Source: Rhodospirillales bacterium (GTDB lineage Bacteria; Pseudomonadota; Alphaproteobacteria; Acetobacterales; Acetobacteraceae). Taken from it: a stretch of DNA of 64,000 bases. The stretch lies in NCBI GenBank assembly GCA_025352565.1, contig JANXTF010000099.1:1-64000 (forward strand), in the 5' to 3' direction. The position numbers and the translations under genes were made by a program. Numbering within the stretch: the first letter of the stretch is position 1; every line of letters starts with the position of its first letter. This document shows, one piece after another, positions 45,642-54,027 of the stretch. A model generated the notes under the pieces. The model was not told where the DNA came from, ran no database searches, and saw only the letters and a list, made by a program, of their open reading frames with translations.

Positions 45642-46958
45642 TTGCGTATCGCGATGATCGGCGGCGGTTATGTGGGGCTGGTATCGGGCGCCTGCTTCGC
45701 GGAATTCGGCATCGACGTCGCGTTGGTGGAGGCCGACGCGGCCAGGCTCGCCGCACTTCGCGATGGCCGCATCCCGATCTACGAACCGGGCCTGGACCGG
45801 CTGGTGGCCGAGAACGTCGCGGCCGGAAGGCTCTCGTTCGGCAACGATCTCGCCGAGGCGGTCAACGGCGCCGAGGCGGTGTTCATCGCGGTCGGCACGC
45901 CGACGCGGCGGGGCGACGGCCATGCCGATCTGACCTATGTGTACGCGGCGGCCGCGCAGGTGGCCAAGGTGTTGACCGGCTACACGGTGATCGTCACCAA
46001 ATCCACCGTGCCGGTCGGCACCGGCGAGCGCATCCACGAGATCGTTCGCGACGTGCGCCCCGACCTCGATTTCGATGTCGCGTCCAACCCGGAATTCCTG
46101 CGCGAGGGCAGCGCCATCAACGACTTCATGCGGCCCGACCGGGTGGTGATCGGCTGCACCAGCGCGCGCGCCCAGGCGGTGATGCGGAGCCTGTACCGCC
46201 CGCTTTATCTGATCGAGGCGCCGATCCTGTTCACCAGCGTGCAGACGGCGGAGCTGACGAAATACGCGGCGAACGCATTTCTCGCCATGAAGGTCACGTT
46301 CATCAACGAGATGGCCGACCTTTGCGAGAAGGTCGATGCCGACGTGCACGACATCGCGCGCGGCATCGGGCTCGACGGGCGGATCGGCCGCAAGTTCCTC
46401 CATCCCGGTCCGGGCTTCGGCGGTTCGTGTTTCCCCAAGGACACGCTGGCGCTGGCGCGCATCGCGCAGGACGCGGGCGCCCCGAGCCGGCTGGTGGAGA
46501 CCGTGGTGGCGGTGAACGACGCGCGCAAGGCGGGCATGGCGGCGCGGGTGATTGCGGCGTGCGGCGGCTCGGTTCGGGGCAAGACGATCGCGGTGATGGG
46601 CCTCACCTTCAAGCCGGAGACCGACGACATGCGCGACGCGCCCTCGATCCCGATCGTGTCGCGCCTGGTGGCGGACGGGGCGCGGCTGCGCGTGTTCGAT
46701 CCCGAGGGCATGGACGCGGCACGCAAGCTGCTGCCGCCCGATGTGGTGTATTGCAAGGACGCTATGGATGCCGTGGCGGGTGCCGACGCGCTGGTGGTGG
46801 TGACGGAATGGAACGAGTTCCGTGCCCTGTCCCCCGCGCGGCTGCGGCGCAGCATGGTGGGCAAGATCGTCGTTGATCTGAGGAATATCTATGACCCGAT
46901 CGCCATGCGGCAAGCCGGGTTTGTGTATCACGGCATCGGGCGGCCTTTGGCTGCCTGA
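45642..46958 (+). CDS. ugd: UDP-glucose 6-dehydrogenase
   Basis: Oxidises UDP-glucose to UDP-glucuronate for envelope polysaccharides. The 438-residue protein has the Rossmann start RIAMIGGGYVGLVSGACFAEF, VTKSTVPVGTG, NPEFLREGSAI and the catalytic Cys in PGPGFGGSCFPKDTLAL. The C-terminal UDP-binding domain (IAVMGLTFKPETDDMRDAPS) is complete. The start is TTG 45642, with GGAGG 5 bases upstream; the downstream ATG 45654 would cut the first strand. The methyltransferase/glycosyltransferase fusion follows by 47 bases. Confidence 0.95.
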   Translation: MRIAMIGGGYVGLVSGACFAEFGIDVALVEADAARLAALRDGRIPIYEPGLDRLVAENVAAGRLSFGNDLAEAVNGAEAVFIAVGTPTRRGDGHADLTYVYAAAAQVAKVLTGYTVIVTKSTVPVGTGERIHEIVRDVRPDLDFDVASNPEFLREGSAINDFMRPDRVVIGCTSARAQAVMRSLYRPLYLIEAPILFTSVQTAELTKYAANAFLAMKVTFINEMADLCEKVDADVHDIARGIGLDGRIGRKFLHPGPGFGGSCFPKDTLALARIAQDAGAPSRLVETVVAVNDARKAGMAARVIAACGGSVRGKTIAVMGLTFKPETDDMRDAPSIPIVSRLVADGARLRVFDPEGMDAARKLLPPDVVYCKDAMDAVAGADALVVVTEWNEFRALSPARLRRSMVGKIVVDLRNIYDPIAMRQAGFVYHGIGRPLAA

Positions 46959-47005
46959 GACGCCGCCGGGCCGCACCTGCAACCGCCAATTTTCGCGAGA
47001 GCGCA

Positions 47006-48709
47006 TTGTCCTATCCCGATTTCCCGAACCCCGATCTCCTGGACCGCATTCCGCTGAGCGCCCGGACCGTGCTCGATGTCGGCTGCGCCACGGGCGCGCT
47101 CGGCGTCGCCTACAAGCAGCGCAACCCGGCGGCGCGCGTGCTGGGGATCGACGCCGACCCCGAGGCGGGACGTATGGCAGGCCAGCGCCTCGACCGCGTG
47201 GCGGTCGTGGACGTGGAACAGAACCTGTTCCCGTTCGGCGCGCAGATGTTCGACTGCATCGTCTATGGCGACGTGCTGGAGCACCTGCGCAACCCTTGGG
47301 CGGTTCTGGAGGCCCATGCCCGCGTGCTGAATCCGGACGGCCTCATCCTGATCTGCATGCCGAACGCCGAGCACTGGAGCTTCGCCTCGCAATTGCTGCA
47401 GGGCACATGGGGGTATCAGGACAGCGGCCTGTTCGACCGCACCCATCTGCGCTGGTTCACCTATGCGAGCACCCAGGCCGCGCTGCTGGATGCCGGGCTG
47501 CATCCGTTCGACGTCGCGCCGCGCATCTTCGATGCCGCCGCCGCCGAGGCGTTCACGCGGACCGCCGCACCGACGCTGGAGGCGCTCGGCGTCGATCCGG
47601 CGGAATACCTGCGCCGGGCGCGGCCGCTGCAATATGTGTGGCGGGCGCGGCATACCAAGACGCCGGTCATGCAGATCATCTCGACCATGCTCTCGCCGGT
47701 GGGCGGCGTCAGCGACGTGCGCGTGCTCGAGCCCATGAGGGCGTTGGCGAGCGAGCCCGGCTTCCTGACGCATGTGTTGGGCGTGCATGAGGGCGAGCCG
47801 CCCCGGATCGACGGGGTGCCGCGGATTTTCGTGCTGCATCGCCCGCTGCTCGCCGGCGAGGAGGGCCTGGCCGTGGTGCGCGGGCTGGTCAATGACGGTT
47901 TCCTTGTGGTGTGCGAATTCGACGACCACCCGGCCGGCATCCCGGTTCTGCAACGGCCGGACATCCACAATTTTCGCGCCGTCCACGCGGTGCAGACGAG
48001 CACGGAGCCGCTGGCCGACGTGCTTCGGCAGGACAATCCCGAGGTCGCGGTGTTCCCGAACGCGGCAAGCGCGATCCCGCCGGCGCGCAACTTCCTCGAT
48101 CCCGCGCGGATGACCATGTTCTTCGGCGGGCTGAACCGGGAGCAGGATTGGCCGCCCTACATTGCGGCGCTCAATGCCGTCGCCGGCTTTATGGGGGATC
48201 GGCTGCATTTCGAGATCGTCAACGATCGCGCGTTGTTCGAGGCGCTCCAGACGCCGCACAAGCGGTTCACGCCGCTGTGCGACTATGCGACCTATCGCGA
48301 CCTGCTGAGCCGGTCCGAAATCTCGTTCATGCCGCTGGGCGACACGGCGTTCAACCGCTGCAAATCGGACCTCAAGTTCATTGAGGCGTCAGCCCATCGC
48401 GTCGCGTCGCTGGCCAGCACGATCGTCTACGGCGGCAGCATCGAGGATGGGCGGACGGGCTTTCTGTTTGACGACGCGAGCGCGCTGCAGCAGCGTTTGG
48501 CGCGCATGGTGGCGCAGCCGGACCTGACCCGCGAGATGGCCGACAAGGCCCGCCTCTATGTCACCAGAAACCGGATGCTCGCCACCCAGGTGGCGACACG
48601 GGGCGCGTGGTACTGGTCGCTCTGGAATCGCCGAGAGGAACTCACGCGCGCGCTGTACGACCGCGTGCCGGAGCTCGCGGCCGCACAGCCGCCGGCCGAG
48701 AGGAGCTAG
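47006..48709 (+). CDS. Methyltransferase-glycosyltransferase-like fusion protein
   Basis: A 567-residue two-domain protein. Residues 1-215 form a class I SAM methyltransferase (VLDVGCATGALG, GDVLEHLRNP, FDRTHLRWFT). Residues about 215-540 look like a GT-B-type glycosyltransferase: QIISTMLSPVGGVSDVRVLEP, then a C-terminal half with SEISFMPLGDT, KFIEASAHRVASLAS and DGRTGFLFDD, which resembles the nucleotide-sugar binding region. Substrates are unknown. It sits downstream of ugd, so glycan building and modification is plausible, perhaps of flagellin or capsule. The start is TTG 47006. Its stop overlaps the convergent nusG stop by 4 bases. Confidence 0.72.
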   Translation: MSYPDFPNPDLLDRIPLSARTVLDVGCATGALGVAYKQRNPAARVLGIDADPEAGRMAGQRLDRVAVVDVEQNLFPFGAQMFDCIVYGDVLEHLRNPWAVLEAHARVLNPDGLILICMPNAEHWSFASQLLQGTWGYQDSGLFDRTHLRWFTYASTQAALLDAGLHPFDVAPRIFDAAAAEAFTRTAAPTLEALGVDPAEYLRRARPLQYVWRARHTKTPVMQIISTMLSPVGGVSDVRVLEPMRALASEPGFLTHVLGVHEGEPPRIDGVPRIFVLHRPLLAGEEGLAVVRGLVNDGFLVVCEFDDHPAGIPVLQRPDIHNFRAVHAVQTSTEPLADVLRQDNPEVAVFPNAASAIPPARNFLDPARMTMFFGGLNREQDWPPYIAALNAVAGFMGDRLHFEIVNDRALFEALQTPHKRFTPLCDYATYRDLLSRSEISFMPLGDTAFNRCKSDLKFIEASAHRVASLASTIVYGGSIEDGRTGFLFDDASALQQRLARMVAQPDLTREMADKARLYVTRNRMLATQVATRGAWYWSLWNRREELTRALYDRVPELAAAQPPAERS

Positions 48710-49236
48710 ACCTTCTCGACCTGGCTGTATTCCAGTTCCACCGGCGTCGAGCGGCCGAAGATGGAGACGCTGACCTTCACGCGGCCCTTCTCCTCGTCGA
48801 CTTCCTCGACCGTGCCGTTGAAGCTGGTGAATGGGCCGTCGGCCACACGCACCTGCTCGCCGATGTCGAACAGGACGGCGGGGCGCGGACGCTCCACGCC
48901 TTCCTGCGCCTGCTTCATGATCCGCTCGGCCTCGGCCTCGCTGATCGGGCTCGGGCGCAATTTCGTCCCCAGGAAGCCGGTGACCTTGGGCGTGTCCTTG
49001 ACCAGGTGCCACGCGTCGTCGGTGAGTTCCATTTTCACCAGCACGTAGCCGGGGAAGAACTTCCGCTCGGCGTTGACCTTCTGGCCGCGGCGCATCTCGA
49101 CCACATCCTCGGACGGGACCAGCACTTCCTCGAACTGGTCAGCGAGGCCGTGCTGCGCGGCCTGCTCCTTGATCTGCTGGGCGATCTTTTTCTCGAAACC
49201 GGAATAGACGTGAACCACGTACCAACGTTTTGCCAT
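48706..49236 (-). CDS. nusG: Transcription termination/antitermination factor NusG
   Basis: A 176-residue NusG. The NGN domain has KRWYVVHVYSGFEKK at its start and FFPGYVLVKMEL; the KOW domain has IGEQVRVADGPFTSFNG. It binds RNA polymerase and links it to Rho or ribosomes. ATG 49236 is preferred because GAGGG lies 9 bases upstream; ATG 49242 leaves only 3. It follows secE by 12 bases. The usual rplK-rplA genes do not follow; a convergent unrelated gene does. Confidence 0.95.
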   Translation of the reverse strand: MAKRWYVVHVYSGFEKKIAQQIKEQAAQHGLADQFEEVLVPSEDVVEMRRGQKVNAERKFFPGYVLVKMELTDDAWHLVKDTPKVTGFLGTKLRPSPISEAEAERIMKQAQEGVERPRPAVLFDIGEQVRVADGPFTSFNGTVEEVDEEKGRVKVSVSIFGRSTPVELEYSQVEKV

Positions 49237-49248
49237 TGCCATATTCCC

Positions 49249-49452
49249 TCAGATGCCGACGCCGAAGAGCGCACGGACGGCAATGCCGATGATCTGGTCC
49301 GCGATGAAGAAGAATGCCGCGGCCAGGGCGGCCATGACGAAGACAAGGCCGGTGGTGATGAGCGTCTCCTTGCGGGACGGCCAGGTCACCTTGGTCATCT
49401 CGACGCGAACCTCGCGCAGGAACCTTGCCGGATGGAACGCCACGCCACTCAT
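49249..49452 (-). CDS. secE: Preprotein translocase subunit SecE
   Basis: A 67-residue single-span protein of the SecYEG channel. It has an amphipathic N-terminal helix with FLREVRVEMTKVTWPSRKET, the conserved SecE hinge, and one membrane helix (residues about 34-58). ATG 49452 gives a typical length; GTG 49476 would add eight residues without a clear ribosome site. It lies between tRNA-Trp and nusG, a conserved arrangement. Confidence 0.93.
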   Translation of the reverse strand: MSGVAFHPARFLREVRVEMTKVTWPSRKETLITTGLVFVMAALAAAFFFIADQIIGIAVRALFGVGI

Positions 49453-49546
49453 TGCTTCTCGTAGCCTTTCAAACACGCGCCGGGCGAAATCGACCGGCGT
49501 CTCGAATCCCGCCGCGTGGCGCGGCGTCGCAAGGCACGGGAGGGCT

Positions 49547-49623
49547 TGGCAGGGGTGGAGGGTCTCGAACTCTCAACCTCCGGTTTTGGAGACCGGCGCT
49601 CTAGCCAATTGAGCTACACCCCT
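49547..49623 (-). tRNA. tRNA-Trp (CCA anticodon)
   Basis: Read on the minus strand, a full cloverleaf forms. The 7-bp acceptor stem is AGGGGTG with CACCCCT, the D arm contains AGCTCAATTGGCTAGAGC, the anticodon loop is CTCCAAA giving CCA, and the T arm contains GTTCGAGAC. Discriminator G and an encoded CCA tail follow. It precedes secE-nusG, as in many bacteria. Confidence 0.97.
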
Positions 49624-50092
49624 GCATCGCCAAGCACCCGGGCGGGCCCCAGGATGCGTGAAGCATTGCGCTGCCTGAAACCCGGGTCTGGGTCGGCTAG
49701 AAAGATCGCCGGGGCGCGGATGTCAAGTCTGGTGGCCTCGCGCGCGTGCGGTGAACCGCCGCGGGCGGTCGGCCGCCGGGCGGCTCGGAGCGGCGCTTTC
49801 CAGGAGCAGTGGGGAGGCGAACCACGACGGGGCACCGGTCGGATCACATTAACTTTCGTGCAAAAACTCAATAAACCAATGTATTTCCTACTCAATATCC
49901 CATTATGTGCAACTTTAATTGATCAAATTTTTTACTTGGCATGAAGTCAGCCGCGACATACCACAAAACTACATGGATTAAAAAAAACATATTGACGCGT
50001 TATTAACGCTATATTGACAGTAATGATATTGCGCCACCATCTCATCATGGGGTAACTGTTTTCTCAGGCAATCATGCCATGGAGTATCTCCC
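49624..50092. other. Intergenic region with an AT-rich block
   Basis: The left part (to about 49850) is GC-rich and shows no gene. From about 49850 to 50070 the composition turns clearly AT-rich, unlike the rest of the window. It holds A- and T-runs, the palindrome at 49997-50009 and the ATATTGAC repeats. No convincing open frame was found; it is probably the promoter region of the peptide gene at 50093. Confidence 0.6.
49989..50018. promoter_or_regulatory. Palindrome framed by direct repeats, candidate operator
   Basis: GCGTTATTAACGC (49997-50009) is a perfect 13-base palindrome. The octamer ATATTGAC occurs on both sides, at 49989-49996 and 50011-50018, 22 bases apart, about two helix turns. 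The site is 75 bases before the peptide start codon. Confidence 0.5.
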
Positions 50093-50248
50093 ATGTCTCA
50101 GGTGAATTCTTCCGTCGCGACCCAGGCTGCGACGACCGAAATGCGCGCCACCCCTGTTATCTCTGCGCCGACTGCCCAGACGACGTCGCGCGACAGCGTG
50201 AAGGATCAAGGCCGGGTGCATGTTGGCGGCGCGTTCATTCGTTTCTGA
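50093..50248 (+). CDS. 51-residue peptide of unknown function
   Basis: An open frame of 51 codons with GGAG 8 bases before its ATG. The peptide is rich in Ser, Thr, Ala and Gln up to residue 31, then charged (SRDSVKDQGR), and ends VHVGGAFIRF. It has no Cys, no hydrophobic signal and no lysine-rich part. I do not recognise it. A modest-size leader-plus-core layout is imaginable, with the last ten residues as core, but nothing proves this. It is 55 bases ahead of the DUF6065-like gene on the same strand, so the two probably share a transcript. Confidence 0.55.
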   Translation: MSQVNSSVATQAATTEMRATPVISAPTAQTTSRDSVKDQGRVHVGGAFIRF

Positions 50249-50303
50249 GCATTGCGGTCGGCCGCCTCTTGTGTGATGCGTTGCAGGCGCGCAAGGGGCG
50301 GAC

Positions 50304-51089
50304 ATGACCCACGCGAACATCGTTGAGTTTTGTCGTCTGATCCCGCAGGCGAGGCAGCCAAAACGAGCGGAGCGGTCGGCCGCTGGATACCTGCCAAGTC
50401 GCGGCATGCGTTATTGCGATGCTTTGACGTCGGCCACCGGGTATGGCTACTGGGTGTTTCCGCCAATAGATCTCCGCCTCCTTTGGGATGGCGAGCAGAT
50501 CATTTGGTCGTACGGCGAAGATGAAACATGGATTCCACTGAGCGGCACCGGCAGCGGCGCCGCTCAGTTTCCCAACTATGCTGCTATTTTTGACGAGGCG
50601 GTCCCAGAAAACCTTCGCGGTTTCTCTCCCCCCTTTATAACAGCGATGCCGGAGTTGGGCGGGGTTCAAATATGGACAGGCCTTCTCGCAAGAACCCGTC
50701 CGGGATGGAGCTTGACCGTGCGTGCGCCGGTAAATCTGCCAGCCATCCCGGGCCTGTCGGGTTGGGAGGGGATCATTGAGACCGACATATGGTTCGGCCC
50801 CTTGTTCACGAACGTCCGACTCACGAGAACCAACGTGCCCGTCCATATCCGGGCGCATACCCCATTTCTCCAGGTCCAGCCGATTCCGCAGGTGGCTTAC
50901 CGCGAGGAAACCTTGGCGGCGTTCTCCTGCATCGAGGCCGCAGCGCTCACAACTCACGACTGGGATCGGCTGGGCGAAGTGCTTCTTCCGCATCCCGATC
51001 AGGAGGTTCGTCAAGGCGCCTACGCGGTTGCAGTGCGAAAGCGTCGGCTGTGTCCCGTCCATCCGGCGGCGCTGTTCGACGCTCCTTGA
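50304..51089 (+). CDS. DUF6065-like protein
   Basis: A 261-residue soluble protein without signal or membrane segments, unusually rich in Trp, Pro and aromatic residues. Features include the N-terminal RLIPQARQPKRAERSAAG, GYGYWVFPPIDLRLLWDG, FSPPFITAMPELGGVQIWTG, IIETDIWFGPLFTNVRLTRT and HTPFLQVQPIPQV. From memory this pattern fits the uncharacterised DUF6065 family; a profile search would confirm it. No catalytic motif is obvious. ATG 50304 has AAGGGG 6 bases upstream. Base use is less GC-rich than in neighbours, suggesting transfer. It follows a peptide gene and is convergent with a TolB/TPR protein. Confidence 0.6.
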   Translation: MTHANIVEFCRLIPQARQPKRAERSAAGYLPSRGMRYCDALTSATGYGYWVFPPIDLRLLWDGEQIIWSYGEDETWIPLSGTGSGAAQFPNYAAIFDEAVPENLRGFSPPFITAMPELGGVQIWTGLLARTRPGWSLTVRAPVNLPAIPGLSGWEGIIETDIWFGPLFTNVRLTRTNVPVHIRAHTPFLQVQPIPQVAYREETLAAFSCIEAAALTTHDWDRLGEVLLPHPDQEVRQGAYAVAVRKRRLCPVHPAALFDAP

Positions 51090-51110
51090 GGCAGCGCCAA
51101 GCCTCATTGC

Positions 51111-52532
51111 TTACCCCCACGGAGTGCCCGCACGTTTCAGGCCCTCAACGTAAAAATCGTGGTCGCGAGGCCGCAGAGGCGCGCGCGACACGATTTTGGC
51201 CACCGTCACATCAGATTCGATCGTCCGCAGCATTGCCAGACACTCTTCGGCTTCCGCCGGTCGATTCAGATGCCCGAGGATGGCCAGGCGGATGTTAAGC
51301 GCAGAGGCATGGCCCGCGTTGCGGGCCAGGACAATCTCCGAAAGCAGCTCCGCTTCGTCGAGGCGTCGGTCAAAGAAATACGCCGACATCAGGACGTGCT
51401 CGGTGAAGAAAATGTGGGGATCCCGAGGCGACAATGACTGGGACATGAGCGCATGATGGATCGCCGTCGCGTGCTCACCATTGTAAATCTTTGAAGCGCA
51501 GCTCAATGTCCACGCGATCGGTAGATTTGGATTCAGCTTGATGGCTTGCGCGTGCATGATGATCGCGCTCGGTACATCGTGAAACAGATACGCCTTGACG
51601 TGTCCCGCGATGGCGATTGCGCGCGCGTCCAGCGGGTCCAGTTCCACCGCGCGCGCCGCAGCGGCGCCGGCCAGGGTGGTGACGTCGCGCGGACGCTCCA
51701 CCCAGCCTTGCCCCACGGCCATGATGCACCAATAGGCCATCCAGGTGTGCGCGGCGGCATAATTGCGGTCGAGTTCGATCGCGCGCGCCAGCAGGTCCCG
51801 TGCCCGCATGAACTGCAGCCGGTCGAGCCGGAAAATGCTGTGGATCGCGGTCAGCACGGAGTGATGCGCCGCCGCGACCTCCGTTGTGGCCGGTGGCTCG
51901 AACGCCGAGATGCGTTGGAACAGCTCCGGATCGACCTGGGCCACCGTTTCCGAGGCGATGCGGCTTTGCAGGGAGAACAGGTCGTTCATCGAGCCGTCGA
52001 ACCGCCCCGACCAGATCACCTCGAAATCCAGCACCACGTCGAGCAGGGTGACGCTCACCCGGATCGCGTCGCCGATGACCTGGATCGTGCCGTCGATGAT
52101 GTAGTCGAGCGCGTAGGTCCGGCTGCGCCCGAGGGCGTCGGCGGCTTGGCCGGTGCCGTCCCAGAACGTGGCCGAGGCGACCAGCCGGGGCGCGCGGAAG
52201 CGGGACAGCGCGCCGGAGATTTCCTCGGCCATCCCGAGTGCCATTCCGTAGCCGACCGGCGCGCCGGTGTTGCGGAACGGCAGCACCGCCATCCGCCAGC
52301 CCAGCTGATGCATCGGGATTTCGGCGCCGGCCGAGAGCACCTGCGGGAAACGCCCCAGCCGCGCGGCCTCGATCGTGCTGAGACTTTCCTTGATCGCGCG
52401 CAGAGCCCGCGGCTCGCGGCTGTCCGGCGGCGGGTTCATCCGCGCGTCACCAGACCACGGCGGCCGTGCGGCGGGGGGCGATGCGATGGCGGATTTGGAG
52501 CCTCCACTGAGTTTTGCCTGCCGGCCTGTCAC
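51111..52532 (-). CDS. TolB-N-like and TPR-repeat protein
   Basis: A protein of up to 473 residues. The first part (about 75-200) resembles the TolB N-terminal-like domain found before TPR repeats in adenylate-cyclase and regulator proteins: MAVLPFRNTG, GMAEEISGALSRF and DYIIDGTIQVIGDAIRVSV. The rest is helical repeats of TPR type (LLARAIELDRNYAAAHTWMAYW, AVELDPLDARAIAIAGHV, AIKLNPNLPIAWTLSCA). The DNA-binding or cyclase domain that usually precedes TolB-N is missing, so it may be a truncated or adaptor form. The start is uncertain: GTG 52532 or ATG 52439. It is convergent with the DUF6065-like gene at 22 bases. Confidence 0.7.
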   Translation of the reverse strand: MTGRQAKLSGGSKSAIASPPAARPPWSGDARMNPPPDSREPRALRAIKESLSTIEAARLGRFPQVLSAGAEIPMHQLGWRMAVLPFRNTGAPVGYGMALGMAEEISGALSRFRAPRLVASATFWDGTGQAADALGRSRTYALDYIIDGTIQVIGDAIRVSVTLLDVVLDFEVIWSGRFDGSMNDLFSLQSRIASETVAQVDPELFQRISAFEPPATTEVAAAHHSVLTAIHSIFRLDRLQFMRARDLLARAIELDRNYAAAHTWMAYWCIMAVGQGWVERPRDVTTLAGAAAARAVELDPLDARAIAIAGHVKAYLFHDVPSAIIMHAQAIKLNPNLPIAWTLSCASKIYNGEHATAIHHALMSQSLSPRDPHIFFTEHVLMSAYFFDRRLDEAELLSEIVLARNAGHASALNIRLAILGHLNRPAEAEECLAMLRTIESDVTVAKIVSRAPLRPRDHDFYVEGLKRAGTPWG

Positions 52533-52630
52533 GCTACTGCAATCGCACGTTCTTCACCAGCCTCCACCGGCAGGCGGCCTCCCATGCGCCATGCCGAACC
52601 GGCGGGCGACCGTGACGGTCCGATCCCGTC

Positions 52631-53818
52631 TTGACGATCCCGCCCGCGTCTCGCCGGTTCACCGTGGTGCTGGGCCTGTTCGCGGCGCTGCCGGCGCTGT
52701 CGATCGACATCAGCGCGCCCTCGCTGGTGCTGCTGCCGGCCGCGTTGGGCACGACGGCGATGGTGGCCGGCCTCACCTTGTCGCTGTTCATGGCGGGTTT
52801 CGCGCTGGGCCAGCTCGGCGGCGGGCTCCTGTCGGACCGCCACGGACGGCGGCCGGTGCTGCTGGCGGGCCTCGCCTGCTATTCGCTCGCCGGAATCGCC
52901 TGCGCGCTCGCCCCCACCGGGGGGATGCTGGTGCTCGCGCGCTGCGTGCAGGGCATCGGCGCGGGGGCGTGCTCGGTTCAGGCGTTCGCGATGGTGCAGG
53001 ATCTGTTCGAGGGGGGGGCCGCGCGCAGCAAGCGGTCCTATGTCACGGTCGTGTTCGGCGTCGTGCCGATGTTCGCGCCCGCGCTCGGGTCGGTGCTGTC
53101 CGATTTGGCCGGCTGGCGGGCCGTGCATGCCAGCCTGGCCATCGCGGGCGGCCTGCTGCTGGCGGTGGCCCACGCGGGCGTCGCCGAAAGCCGGCGCGCG
53201 CGGCCCCCTGCTTCGCACCCTCAGGGCGAGCCCCGTCGGACGGTGATGCGGCGGGATGCCGCGTTCGTCGGTTTGACCGCGGCGAACGCGCTCAGCTATG
53301 CGTGCGTGTTCGCCTATGTCGCGGGCGCGCCGATCGTCATTATCGGCCAACTCGGCTGGTCGCCCGCGGTGTTCGCCGGGGTCTTTGCCGTGATTGCCGC
53401 GTCCCTGACGGCCGGGGCCTGGACCAGCGGCCGGCTCGGCCGCCGGGGCGTCGGCGCGGCGGCGCTGCTCGGCCCGGCCCTCGCCGGCTCGGCCGCCGGG
53501 GCCGGCCTGTTGGCGGCCGCCAGCGTCATGGGGGTGGCCTCCGGCGCCGTGCTGGTCCCGTTGATGCTCGTGGTCGCGTTCGCGCGCGGTATCATCGCGC
53601 CGAACCTGCAGCATCTCGCGATCGAAAGGCGGCGGGAACAGGCGGGTGTCGCCTCGGCCGTGGTGGGCGTGTCGCAACTCCTGGCCGGTGCGGCGGCAAG
53701 TGCCATCGTGGCAGCACTCCTGGCCCCCCTCGGCGCCACGGCGGTCGCGCTGCCGATGGCGATCCTCTCGGCCGCCGCGCTGGTGGTGGGGCGGGCCAGC
53801 CTCCGCCGCAGAGTATAG
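52631..53818 (+). CDS. MFS drug-efflux transporter, Bcr/CflA type
   Basis: A 395-residue major facilitator with 12 predicted helices. The loop 2-3 motif GGLLSDRHGRRPVLLAG and the motif C-like GVVPMFAPALGSVL mark a drug/H+ antiporter of the 12-helix class. The opening ALPALSIDISAPSL is typical of Bcr/CflA proteins. The likely role is export of small amphipathic compounds. The start is TTG 52631 without a strong ribosome site; no better in-frame start was found. It is divergent from the TPR protein. Confidence 0.88.
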   Translation: MTIPPASRRFTVVLGLFAALPALSIDISAPSLVLLPAALGTTAMVAGLTLSLFMAGFALGQLGGGLLSDRHGRRPVLLAGLACYSLAGIACALAPTGGMLVLARCVQGIGAGACSVQAFAMVQDLFEGGAARSKRSYVTVVFGVVPMFAPALGSVLSDLAGWRAVHASLAIAGGLLLAVAHAGVAESRRARPPASHPQGEPRRTVMRRDAAFVGLTAANALSYACVFAYVAGAPIVIIGQLGWSPAVFAGVFAVIAASLTAGAWTSGRLGRRGVGAAALLGPALAGSAAGAGLLAAASVMGVASGAVLVPLMLVVAFARGIIAPNLQHLAIERRREQAGVASAVVGVSQLLAGAAASAIVAALLAPLGATAVALPMAILSAAALVVGRASLRRRV

Positions 53819-54027
53819 AGGGGTTTCGTGTTCCCGTTGGCACATCTGACGTCGATCGCAACGGCGAATTCGCGAATGCACTATGGTGGTATATTTCACG
53901 ACTTTTGACCCCCAAAAGCCGTTCCGCAATCGCGCCAATGTCTACGCCGATACATCCGGCTTGTCTTGCTTCATGGACGAACACTTTTCCACAGACACCT
54001 TCACGCTGGCCCGGTCCAGTCGGTCAT

